A DNA stretch of 7,044 bases from Gammaproteobacteria bacterium (GTDB lineage: Bacteria > Pseudomonadota > Gammaproteobacteria > Pseudomonadales > Azotimanducaceae): contig VXPR01000076.1 in NCBI GenBank assembly GCA_009839405.1, forward strand, positions 1-7,044, given 5' to 3'. The notes beneath the pieces are model-generated. The model ran no database searches and was not told the DNA's origin. It saw only the letters and a program-made list of their open reading frames with translations. Shown here piece after piece: positions 1-6,498 of the stretch (position 1 is its first letter; each line of letters starts with the position of its first letter). The translations under genes were made by a program, and so were the position numbers.

Positions 1-102
1 GGTTGGGCGTTTGTTTTTTTTTTTCCTTTACGGTTTTTTTTTTTTTTTTTTTGTTGTGGGGGGGGTGGGGGGGGGGGGGTGGCCCCCCCCCCCCCGCCCC
101 CA
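1..102. other. Low-complexity homopolymer edge, probable assembly artefact
   Basis: This end is almost entirely homopolymer: a run of 19 T at 34-52, G runs at 58-65 and 67-79 (13 G), then a matching run of 13 C at 83-95 and 5 C at 97-101. The 13-G and 13-C tracts are complementary around a TGG centre. Nothing like it occurs in the rest of the window, which is ordinary GC-rich coding DNA. No gene, terminator or RNA is supported here. The abrupt change suggests low-quality bases at a contig end rather than biology. A genuine phase-variable tract cannot be ruled out from one sequence, but three different homopolymers in a row argue against it. Confidence 0.75.
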
Positions 103-172
103 GGTGCCTTGCAAACGCCATCGTGCCCATGGTCCTCGCTGCCAGGACCTTCCCGCCAGGGAGACCACGGCG

Positions 173-2098
173 TCATCGGGGATACGTTGGGTTGGTGCGT
201 GGGCGGGCGGCGTCTTCGGGCATGTCGGCCGCGGTGTCGGACTCTTCGAGGTGTTCGAGGGGTGGTGCTTTCTCGCCGTAGCGAAGACCGAAGCCGTAGG
301 GGAACAGCGGGTCGTAGTTTGTGTCGCCCACATTGAGCGGGGTTTGCAGCGCATGGCCCGGCCACGAGAAGCTTAGGCGACCGTGGAAGTCGGGCTCCTG
401 CTCGCCGGCCCGGGCTTGAAACAGCACATCTGCGACGCCAGCGCCTTCGCTACCCGGCAACCACGCGACCACGAAGGCATCCGACGCGTTGAGTTCCGGG
501 TTGATCCACATCGGCCGGCCGGTGAGGAACACCGAGACGGTAGGAACGCCGAATGCCTGCAAGCGTCGCAGGATGGCGAGTGGCTTGGCGTTCGCGCGGC
601 AGTGGCTGAGGTGGGCGCGGTCGCCGTCGCCCTCTGCATATGGGTCTTCGCCGAAGACGACGATGGCGGCGTCGGGTTTGGCGTCGCCGAACCGCCCGTC
701 TGGTGCCAGCACTGCCGATCCGCTTTTTGCCACCGCCGATTGGATGCCGTCGAAGATCGATGTCGCGTTCGGGAAGTCGGCATTGTCGTTGTCCGTGCCC
801 TGCCATGTCAGCGTCCAGCCGCCGCACTGCTTGCCGACATTGTGTGCGCCGTCCCCTGCCACCAGCACGCGCATGTCGCGCCGGAGCGGAAGCACGCCGT
901 CGTTCTTGAGCAGCACCAGCGATTCGCGCACAGCCTGTCGCGCCAGTGCCCGATGTTCGCTTTGCCCGACCACGCTGACCTCGCCGGCGTCCGGCCGGCT
1001 CGACGGTCGTCCCTTGTGGAACAGCCCAGCCCTCGCCTTCACGAGCAGGATGCGGGAGACGGCGTCATCGATCCGCGTCTCGGCAACCACGCCGCTTCGC
1101 ACCTGCTGCAACAGGTCGCGATAGGTACGCCGCCAGTCCTCGCCAACCATCAGCATGTCGACGCCTGCGTTGACGGTGCGGGCGCAAGCCTCGCCGTGGT
1201 CTTCGGCGACTTGCTGGTAGCCGTTCCAGTCGCTGACCACGAAGCCATCGAAGCCGAGGGCGCCCTTTAGAACTTCCGTGAGCAGGTAGTGATGGCCATG
1301 CACCTTCTCGCCGCACCAACTGTTGTAGGCGGCCATCACAGTCTGCACCCCGGCGGCCAGTGCAGCGCGGTGACCTGGTGAATGGAGGGCAAGGAGTGTC
1401 TCTTCCGAGCAATCCGCATCGCCTTGGTCACGGCCGCCCACCGTCGCGCCTTCGCCGATGAAGTGCTTTGCCGTGGCAATCACCCGGCCGGGGCCGAGGA
1501 AGCCCTCCGTGCCGGGCTCGCCTTGCAGGGAGGCAACCATGCGCGATGCGTATTCCGCCACGATGGCGGGATGCTCGGCGTAGCCTTCGTAGGTTCTGCC
1601 CCAGCGATCGTCGCGCGGCACGGCGAGCGTAGGCGCGAAGGTCCAGTCGATGCCCGTCGCTGCTACCTCACGGGCGGTGGCGGCGCCGATGGCGGCAATG
1701 AGGTCCGGGTTGCGCGCAGCGCCCAGGCCAATGTTGTGCGGGAAAACGGTGGCGCCATACACATTCGAGTGTCCATGCACCGCGTCCGTGCCCCACAGGA
1801 TCGGAACGCCGTTGCCGTCGTTGGCCCTCGTGGAGGCGTCGTGGAAGGTATCGGCAAGCTCGACCCAGTCGCTCACGCTCGCATGTTTGTCGGCGCCCGG
1901 AGAGCTGCCGCCGCCGTTGAGGATGGAGCCCAAGCCGTAGCTGCCAGCCTCGGCGGGAGTGACGCTTGCGATCTCCGCCTGCACCATCTGCCCCACCTTC
2001 TGATCCAAGGAAAGGAGCTTGAGGTGACGGGCAAAGGTCCTTGCGTCGGCTTCGCCCAGGCGCAAGGTCTTCGTGGTGGCCGGGCCCCAGCGGGCCAT
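173..2098 (-). CDS. Glycoside hydrolase family 3 beta-glucosidase (exo-1,4/1,3-glucan glucohydrolase type), C-terminus possibly frameshifted
   Basis: Predicted to release glucose from the non-reducing end of beta-glucan oligosaccharides by a retaining mechanism. From the ATG at 2098 the protein has 641 residues. The N-terminal TIM-barrel domain is seen as VGQMVQAEI, WGTDAVHGHSNVYGATVFPHN, TAKHF and GFVVSDWNG; D290 in SDW is the nucleophile by family knowledge. The C-terminal alpha/beta domain holds VLLKNDGVLPL and GEDPYAEGDGD, whose first Glu (E484) fits the acid/base position, and ends at FPYGFGLRYG. No signal peptide is visible before the catalytic domain, so the enzyme may be cytoplasmic. 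The start is uncertain: an in-frame GTG at 2110 lies 1 nt after the LacI stop, and a further ATG at 2176 would overlap LacI by 65 nt. Close homologues in Xanthomonas/Caulobacter-type bacteria often continue for another 150-200 residues after the FPYG(F/Y)GL motif; here only about 35 follow. Family assignment is secure; substrate linkage is inferred. Confidence 0.93.
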   Translation of the reverse strand: MARWGPATTKTLRLGEADARTFARHLKLLSLDQKVGQMVQAEIASVTPAEAGSYGLGSILNGGGSSPGADKHASVSDWVELADTFHDASTRANDGNGVPILWGTDAVHGHSNVYGATVFPHNIGLGAARNPDLIAAIGAATAREVAATGIDWTFAPTLAVPRDDRWGRTYEGYAEHPAIVAEYASRMVASLQGEPGTEGFLGPGRVIATAKHFIGEGATVGGRDQGDADCSEETLLALHSPGHRAALAAGVQTVMAAYNSWCGEKVHGHHYLLTEVLKGALGFDGFVVSDWNGYQQVAEDHGEACARTVNAGVDMLMVGEDWRRTYRDLLQQVRSGVVAETRIDDAVSRILLVKARAGLFHKGRPSSRPDAGEVSVVGQSEHRALARQAVRESLVLLKNDGVLPLRRDMRVLVAGDGAHNVGKQCGGWTLTWQGTDNDNADFPNATSIFDGIQSAVAKSGSAVLAPDGRFGDAKPDAAIVVFGEDPYAEGDGDRAHLSHCRANAKPLAILRRLQAFGVPTVSVFLTGRPMWINPELNASDAFVVAWLPGSEGAGVADVLFQARAGEQEPDFHGRLSFSWPGHALQTPLNVGDTNYDPLFPYGFGLRYGEKAPPLEHLEESDTAADMPEDAARPRTNPTYPR

Positions 2099-2111
2099 CC
2101 CTTTGCTCACG

Positions 2112-3155
2112 CTACTCGCCCGGTGCGGACGTCGAGCGCCGCACCACCAATCGGCAGTCGAAGGTCTTGCGAACATGCACGTCGCGCTCGCCGCGAACCC
2201 ACTCGAGCAAGAGTTCCGCCGCTTGCGACGCGATCTCGACGATGGGCTGGCGCACCGTGGTGAGCGGCGGCCAGGTGTGCAATGCGGTCGGAGAGTCGTC
2301 GAAGCCAGCCACCGACAGTTCCGCCGGCAAGGCGATGCCCGCCTCCTGTGCCGCGACGATCACGCCGGCCGCCATGTCGTCGTTGCTGGCGACGATGGCG
2401 GTGGGGCGGTCTGCCAGCCCGAAAAGCCCATGCGCCGCCGCCTTGCCGGACTCGAAATCGAACAGCCCCGGCACGATCAGGCTCTCGTCCACGGTCATGC
2501 CGCGATCGCGCAAGGCTCGCAGGTGACCGTCGAGTCGGGCGCTGGCGGCACCGTGGCGCGGGTCGCCTTGGATGAAGCCGATGCGAGTGTGCCCCAAGTC
2601 GAGCAGATGCTCGGTGAGAGTGCGGCTGCCGGCGAAGTCATCAGGCCCCACCGAGGTCCAGCGCGTGTCCGTGATGCCGGGGGAAATCTGCACGAACGGC
2701 ACGCCCCGCTCGGTCAAGGCATCGGTGATGTCTGGACGATCCCCGATGGGTGCGGTGAGCACCATTCCGTCCACGCGGGTTTGGGTCAGAAACCGCACGA
2801 TGTCTTCCGTCGCCGGATTCTCGCTCGAAGGCCGCAGCAACAGCGCATAGCCGTGCGCCTGGCAAACGTCGAAAACGCCATCGAGAATCTGTTGGATGTA
2901 GCTGAATTCGTGCGGGTTCTCGTAGAGTAGGCCGATCGAGAAGGTGCGTCTTCCGGCAAGCCCCCTGGCGGCGGGATTGGGCTCGTATTGCAGTTCGCGC
3001 ACAGCCTCCATGACCCGTTCCCGCGTTGCGGGGCGCACGTTGGCTTCGTGGTTGATGACCCGCGAGACGGTTTTGATGGAAACTCCCGCGCGACGGGCAA
3101 CATCACGGATCGTGGCGCGGGCGGGTGTGCGCCCGCTCGGTGTGGTTTCTTGCAT
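2112..3155 (-). CDS. LacI-family transcriptional repressor
   Basis: A 347-residue regulator of normal LacI length. The N-terminal helix-turn-helix at about residues 14-35 reads TIRDVARRAGVS followed by KTVSRVIN, the classic LacI signature. A hinge follows (about 58-71, NPAARGLAGRR), then the periplasmic-binding-protein-like sensor domain (about 72-340) with typical landmarks DGMVLTAP, IGFIQGDPRH, AIVASNDDMAAG and LSVAGFDD. It should bind a palindromic operator as a dimer and release it on binding a sugar. The adjacent GH3 gene points to a beta-glucoside or glucose-derived effector; this is inference. The ATG at 3155 has only a weak ribosome site, but it places the HTH at the usual distance from the N-terminus. 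The stop (TAG, 2114-2112) abuts the GH3 start region, so the two genes are probably co-transcribed. A palindrome 16 nt before the start codon suggests autoregulation. Confidence 0.95.
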   Translation of the reverse strand: MQETTPSGRTPARATIRDVARRAGVSIKTVSRVINHEANVRPATRERVMEAVRELQYEPNPAARGLAGRRTFSIGLLYENPHEFSYIQQILDGVFDVCQAHGYALLLRPSSENPATEDIVRFLTQTRVDGMVLTAPIGDRPDITDALTERGVPFVQISPGITDTRWTSVGPDDFAGSRTLTEHLLDLGHTRIGFIQGDPRHGAASARLDGHLRALRDRGMTVDESLIVPGLFDFESGKAAAHGLFGLADRPTAIVASNDDMAAGVIVAAQEAGIALPAELSVAGFDDSPTALHTWPPLTTVRQPIVEIASQAAELLLEWVRGERDVHVRKTFDCRLVVRRSTSAPGE

Positions 3156-3170
3156 CCGTGTCGAGGACCG

Positions 3171-3186
3171 CTGACAACGGTGTCAG
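3171..3186. promoter_or_regulatory. Candidate LacI-family operator (CG-centred palindrome)
   Basis: The plus strand reads CTGACAACGGTGTCAG: two perfect 6-bp arms (CTGACA/TGTCAG) around a centre with a CG dyad, 14 of 16 bases symmetric. LacI-family operators are typically 14-20 bp palindromes with a central CG, and this one lies just upstream of the lacI start. It would overlap the transcription start expected from the possible -10 at 3190-3195, which is a good position for repression. Binding by the adjacent regulator is inferred. Confidence 0.62.
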
Positions 3187-3189
3187 TTT

Positions 3190-3195
3190 ATCCTA
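3190..3195 (-). promoter_or_regulatory. Possible -10 element of a lacI promoter
   Basis: On the minus strand this is TAGGAT, matching TATAAT at 4 of 6 positions, in the most AT-rich part of the gap. No convincing -35 hexamer is found 16-18 nt upstream, so the call is weak. The palindrome at 3171-3186 begins a few bases downstream, around the expected start of transcription. Confidence 0.25.
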
Positions 3196-3238
3196 TCGAG
3201 GGCATATTCTGCCTTCCTAGCGAAGAGTCGCCGAGGCG

Positions 3239-4717
3239 TCAGGCCCGGCAGTAGTGGTCGATGAAGCGTTGGTGTTCCGGCAGTTGGCGCACCATTCCCT
3301 CCACGTTGCCGTGGATGCCGCTGAGGAAGGTGGCGAGTTCCTCGTCGCTCATCATGTTGACGATGGGGTGGTACTGCTCTGGCAGCAGGCCCTGCCCCAG
3401 CATCACCTGAATCCACGAGTTCTCGCCGAAGAGCTCCGTCGGCACCTTGAACACTCGGCCGGCCTGGCGGAACAGTTCAATGCGGTGGCGGAGCGAGTCG
3501 GGCACATCCATGCTGGCGCAGTGGCGCCAGAAATCCGTGTCGCGCCGCTCCGTCACGTGATAGTGCAGGATGATGAAGTCGCGCACGTTGTCGATCTCGA
3601 ACTTCATCTGGCTGTTGAATTCGTCGATGTCCGGCTGGCGGATGCCGTCGTAGGGGAACATCTGCATCAGCCGGATGATGCTGCGCTGGATCAGGTGGAT
3701 GCTGGTGGATTCGAGCGGCTCGATGAAGCCGGAGGCGAGCCCCATGGCAATGCAGTTGCGGTGCCAGTGCTGGTGCCGTTGCCCGGTTCGAAAGCGGATC
3801 ACCCTTGGTTCCGTCAGCATGTCGCCGGTCAGGTTTTCCTTCAGGTGCGCCACCGCCTCGTCGTCGGACCAGTGTTCGGAGGAGAACACCACGCCGTTGC
3901 CGACGCGATGTTGCAGCGGAATGCGCCACTGCCAGCCGGCGCCGCGGGCAATGGCGCGCGTGTATGGCAACGGTTGTGACAATGCCTCGGTTTGCACGGC
4001 CACCGCGCGGTCGCAGGGCAGCCAGTGGCGCCAGTCCTCGTAGCCCACCTCCAGCGCGCCTTCGATCAAGAGGCCGCGAAAGCCGGTGCAGTCGATGAAG
4101 AGATCGCCCTCGATGCGTTGGCCTGATTGCAGCTTGATGGCCGTAATGAAGCCGGTCGCGTCCTGCTCCACTGCCCGAATGCGCCCCTCCTGCCGCACCG
4201 CGCCGTGCTCCTCGGCCATGGCGCGCAGGAACGCAGCATAGAGCGATGCGTCGAAGTGATAGGCGTAGTTGAGGCCCTGGCTTGGCAGCACGGCAAATCG
4301 GCCTTGCTTGGCCGCCAGCCATTCCTTGCAGTATTCGCCGAACTCCCGGGCGATCCCCATTCGCTGTCCCTTGAGCCAGAAGTGCTGGAATCCGGCGGCC
4401 CAGCTATCCCGTCCGGTCCAGCCGAAGGAGTGGATGTAGTTCTTGCCGAGGTCGCGCCAGTTCTCGAACGAGATGCCGAGCTTGAAGGTGCCTTGGACCG
4501 CGCGCACGAAATCCTGCTCCTTCACCTTCAACAGTTCGTGCAGCGTCAGCAGGGTGGGGATGGTGGCCTCGCCAACGCCTACGGTGCCGATCTCATCGGA
4601 CTCCACCAGCGTGATGTCGAGGGTCTTGCCGAGCAGCTTCGCAAGCGACGCCGCGGCCATCCACCCGGCGGTGCCGCCGCCGGCAATCACGACCTTGTGG
4701 ATCTTCCTTCGTTGCAC
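3239..4717 (-). CDS. Flavin-dependent tryptophan-halogenase-family protein, full length
   Basis: A 492-residue protein related to PrnA/RebH-type FADH2-dependent halogenases, which make HOCl or HOBr at the flavin and pass it to a lysine for electrophilic halogenation. Visible features: a Rossmann FAD motif GGGTAGWMAA (residues 13-22), VGVGEATIPTL (47-56), the catalytic Lys at K79 in FKLGISFENW (the same number as PrnA K79), the family signature GWQWRIP (261-267, WxWxIP), and GLASGFIEPLESTS (326-339), in which E336-S337 align by motif with PrnA Glu346-Ser347. Halogenase chemistry is thus not excluded by any missing residue. The start is GTG at 4717-4715, with GGAGAGG seven bases upstream; an out-of-frame ATG overlaps it. 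It follows the cupin gene by 30 nt in an apparent operon. Homologues linked to TonB receptors (for example BrvH from Brevundimonas) act on indole in vitro, but their natural substrate is unknown. The family may also have drifted to other flavin oxidation. Confidence 0.92.
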   Translation of the reverse strand: MQRRKIHKVVIAGGGTAGWMAAASLAKLLGKTLDITLVESDEIGTVGVGEATIPTLLTLHELLKVKEQDFVRAVQGTFKLGISFENWRDLGKNYIHSFGWTGRDSWAAGFQHFWLKGQRMGIAREFGEYCKEWLAAKQGRFAVLPSQGLNYAYHFDASLYAAFLRAMAEEHGAVRQEGRIRAVEQDATGFITAIKLQSGQRIEGDLFIDCTGFRGLLIEGALEVGYEDWRHWLPCDRAVAVQTEALSQPLPYTRAIARGAGWQWRIPLQHRVGNGVVFSSEHWSDDEAVAHLKENLTGDMLTEPRVIRFRTGQRHQHWHRNCIAMGLASGFIEPLESTSIHLIQRSIIRLMQMFPYDGIRQPDIDEFNSQMKFEIDNVRDFIILHYHVTERRDTDFWRHCASMDVPDSLRHRIELFRQAGRVFKVPTELFGENSWIQVMLGQGLLPEQYHPIVNMMSDEELATFLSGIHGNVEGMVRQLPEHQRFIDHYCRA

Positions 4718-4721
4718 ATTG

Positions 4722-4728
4722 CCTCTCC
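4722..4728 (-). promoter_or_regulatory. Shine-Dalgarno site of the second halogenase
   Basis: The minus strand reads GGAGAGG, then CAAT, then GTG. The GGAG core is 7 nt from the GTG at 4717. The nearby ATG at 4719-4717 leads into a different frame, so this site together with the conserved N-terminus (KVVIAGGGTAGW) decides for the GTG start. Confidence 0.7.
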
Positions 4729-4747
4729 GTAAGTTGCTCGGCTGCCG

Positions 4748-5764
4748 CTACTGGTTCAGCCGGTTCAGCAGCATGGCGCGCAGGCGCTTGGCGGTCGCCT
4801 CGTCGATGGGGGCGAGAAATCCCTTGCCGGCGACGGGTATGTGCTCGTGCACGGAATCGTCCGCGTCGAATACATAGTGGTAGAAGAGGCTCCGCCATGC
4901 TTCCCTTTGCCGCGACGGCAAATCCCGCAAGGCGAGAATGGCGTGGAGGAGGGCGTCGGACGGCGCTCCCAGGATCGCTGGCGAGTCGCACCACCAGTAA
5001 TTCACGAGCAGGTTGAAGGCGGCTAGGGACTCGATGTGATGCCACCACATGCTGGGGATGAACATGGCGTCGCCGGGCCCTAGCATTGCCGTGCGGGCGT
5101 GGCGAATCGCCTCGGCGAAGCGCTCGTGGCGCTCGAAGTCAGGTGCGGCGAAGTCCACGAGGCTGATTGCCTGACCGGATGGCGTTTGCTCCAAGGGGCC
5201 GACATAGAGATTGTCGATCTGATCCGGCGGAAACATCGTGAAGCGTCGCTCGCCTGCCACCACGCAGGCGAGGTTGTCGGGAAAGTCGTAGTGGGGCCGG
5301 ATGCCGGTGCGGCAGCCAAGCCACAAGCTCGCCAGCGCATCGTCCTGCGGCACGGCCACGTCGTTGTCGGCGCGAAATCCCGGCAGCCATTCGTCCACTG
5401 GCGTCGAACCGATGTAGATGGTGGCGAGACGCTCGTCCCGCTCGGAATCCGCGAGACGAGCCACCACCTGCGGCACAGTGGCCTTGCCGGAGCGGAAGTT
5501 GAAGCCGGTGAAGTCGTCGTTGTAGAAGAAGCGGCCGTCCATGCTGGCGTCGCCGGCATAGGCGGTGACGGGCTTGTCGGACCAGAATCGCGACAGATAG
5601 CGGCCAGCATCGCCGATGGCGCCGCCGCACGCCGCCACCGCTGGCCAATCGGCGACGAGGCCCGGCAGGTGCACGGGTTCCTCGGAGGTAAACACCTCTG
5701 GCGGCACCGTTCCGTCCGTGCCGGCGACAGTCCTCGCCGGGGCGACTCTTTCGCGCCAGGTCAC
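4748..5764 (-). CDS. Cupin_8/JmjC-like Fe(II)- and 2-oxoglutarate-dependent oxygenase, FIH-like
   Basis: A 338-residue cupin-like protein predicted to use Fe(II), O2 and 2-oxoglutarate to hydroxylate an unknown substrate, perhaps a protein side chain. The core (about 145-260) resembles human factor-inhibiting-HIF: HYD (H158, D160) supplies two metal ligands, AGERRFTMFPPDQ follows, and GDAMFIPSMWWHHIES (231-246) gives the third histidine (H243 by alignment with FIH; H242 is adjacent). FIH Lys214, which binds 2-oxoglutarate, aligns with R173, so the basic charge is kept. The N-terminal part (about 20-140) contains LPGLVADWPAV, typical of cupin_8 proteins. No signal peptide or membrane segment is seen, so it is probably cytoplasmic. 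The start is GTG at 5764, overlapping the SapC stop as GTGA, so translation is likely coupled. Such genes recur beside SapC and tryptophan-halogenase genes in TonB-receptor loci; the biological substrate is unknown. Confidence 0.88.
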   Translation of the reverse strand: MTWRERVAPARTVAGTDGTVPPEVFTSEEPVHLPGLVADWPAVAACGGAIGDAGRYLSRFWSDKPVTAYAGDASMDGRFFYNDDFTGFNFRSGKATVPQVVARLADSERDERLATIYIGSTPVDEWLPGFRADNDVAVPQDDALASLWLGCRTGIRPHYDFPDNLACVVAGERRFTMFPPDQIDNLYVGPLEQTPSGQAISLVDFAAPDFERHERFAEAIRHARTAMLGPGDAMFIPSMWWHHIESLAAFNLLVNYWWCDSPAILGAPSDALLHAILALRDLPSRQREAWRSLFYHYVFDADDSVHEHIPVAGKGFLAPIDEATAKRLRAMLLNRLNQ

Positions 5765-6498
5765 TTCGGCAGGCCCGCAAGATCGAGCGTGCGGTTCTTG
5801 CGTTCTACGAGGTCCTGCACGTGGGCGAGGGAAGCGAGCGCCATGAAGGTCGGCATCAGATAGCCGCTCTCGTTGAATGCGGCGAGGGTGTCGCCGGAGA
5901 GCGCCTGCAGCTTCTCCTCGGCGATGCAGTGGAAGCCCACGAGTTGGTTGCGGGAAGCGTCCTTGAGTTCGATCTCGAAGGTGACGGCTTCTATGAGGTC
6001 GTGTTCGGCGAGGGCGGTGCAGAACGCCTTGGTGTGGTCGATGCCGGTGTAGATGGTCTCCAGCAGGTTGGCGGCGTCTTCCAGGAACTCGGTGCGGCCG
6101 CCGAGAGGCTGGAACAGGGGTTCGCCGACTTCCGTGCTGACCCGGGGATGCGCCATGTCCAGCGACAGCATTCGCGTGCGCTCGCTCGCGCCGGAGGTGG
6201 AGTTGCCGAAGCCGATCAGGAACGGCTCGCGCTTGACCATCGCCGGGATGTACGGCGCCTGCCAGCCATCTTCGCCGAGGAACAGGTTCTCTCCTTGCGA
6301 GAAGCCGAACAGGGCAACCGGCTGGAAGCCGCCTTGGGCGTCCTGCTGGAACAGGATCGGGTAGTGCGCCTGCACGTTGCGGAACTCGAAGGTGAACGCC
6401 ATCGCCAGCATGATGTCGTCGCCGTAGCGGGCGGAGCGCTCGGTGATGACCTTCACGTCTTGGTGCTCGACGTTGTTGAGGAGGGCGTAGTCAGTCAC
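5761..6498 (-). CDS. SapC-family protein
   Basis: A 245-residue protein of normal length for the SapC family, named for a Campylobacter fetus surface-layer-associated protein and not related to the SapC peptide-transport permease. It is recognised by the opening YALLNNVEHQDVKV, HYPILF, FGFSQGENLFL, ALFGF, MVKREPFLIGF and the C-terminal LVGFHCIAEEKL and ESGYLMPTFMALASL segments. No signal peptide, transmembrane helix or catalytic motif is apparent, so its molecular role is unknown. Residues before the LLNNVEH block make GTG at 6498 the only fitting start; the frame is open further upstream, but that part overlaps the halogenase gene and lacks SapC character. The start overlaps the upstream halogenase stop by 8 nt, with a weak AGGGCGGG ribosome site. 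In other genomes this family sits with TonB receptors, halogenase homologues and cupin_8 proteins, as here. Confidence 0.9.
   Translation of the reverse strand: MTDYALLNNVEHQDVKVITERSARYGDDIMLAMAFTFEFRNVQAHYPILFQQDAQGGFQPVALFGFSQGENLFLGEDGWQAPYIPAMVKREPFLIGFGNSTSGASERTRMLSLDMAHPRVSTEVGEPLFQPLGGRTEFLEDAANLLETIYTGIDHTKAFCTALAEHDLIEAVTFEIELKDASRNQLVGFHCIAEEKLQALSGDTLAAFNESGYLMPTFMALASLAHVQDLVERKNRTLDLAGLPK

Larger units (their letters stand above)
3156..3238. other. Intergenic regulatory gap between second halogenase and lacI
   Basis: An 83-nt gap and the only sizeable non-coding stretch inside the gene block. It holds the LacI-type palindrome and a possible -10 element, both listed separately. 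A short GGCA/TGCC inverted repeat (4-bp arms, 5-nt loop) near 3200-3212 has no T-tract after it, so I see no Rho-independent terminator. Read-through from the halogenase operon into lacI is therefore possible, alongside an internal promoter. Confidence 0.6.

Noticed and set aside
28..354. Separate small minus-strand gene at the left edge
   Set aside because: Most of it overlaps the GH3 coding frame, and the remainder runs through the homopolymer artefact; only its middle part matters, as a possible frameshifted continuation of the GH3 gene.
383..1270. Long plus-strand open frame (295 codons) opposite the GH3 gene
   Set aside because: It lies wholly antisense to a clear GH3 domain; long antisense frames are expected in GC-rich genes, and the translation shows no recognisable domain.
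2099..2176. N-terminal extension of the GH3 protein from the ATG at 2176
   Set aside because: It would overlap lacI by 65 nt, and the added residues (MFARPSTADWWCGARR...) look like out-of-frame LacI coding sequence and not a signal peptide.
2073..2930. Plus-strand open frame (285 codons) opposite lacI
   Set aside because: The LacI protein on the other strand is complete and full of family motifs; the plus-strand translation has none.
3198..3214. GGCA/TGCC inverted repeat as a terminator after the second halogenase
   Set aside because: The arms are only 4 bp and no T-run follows in the direction of transcription.
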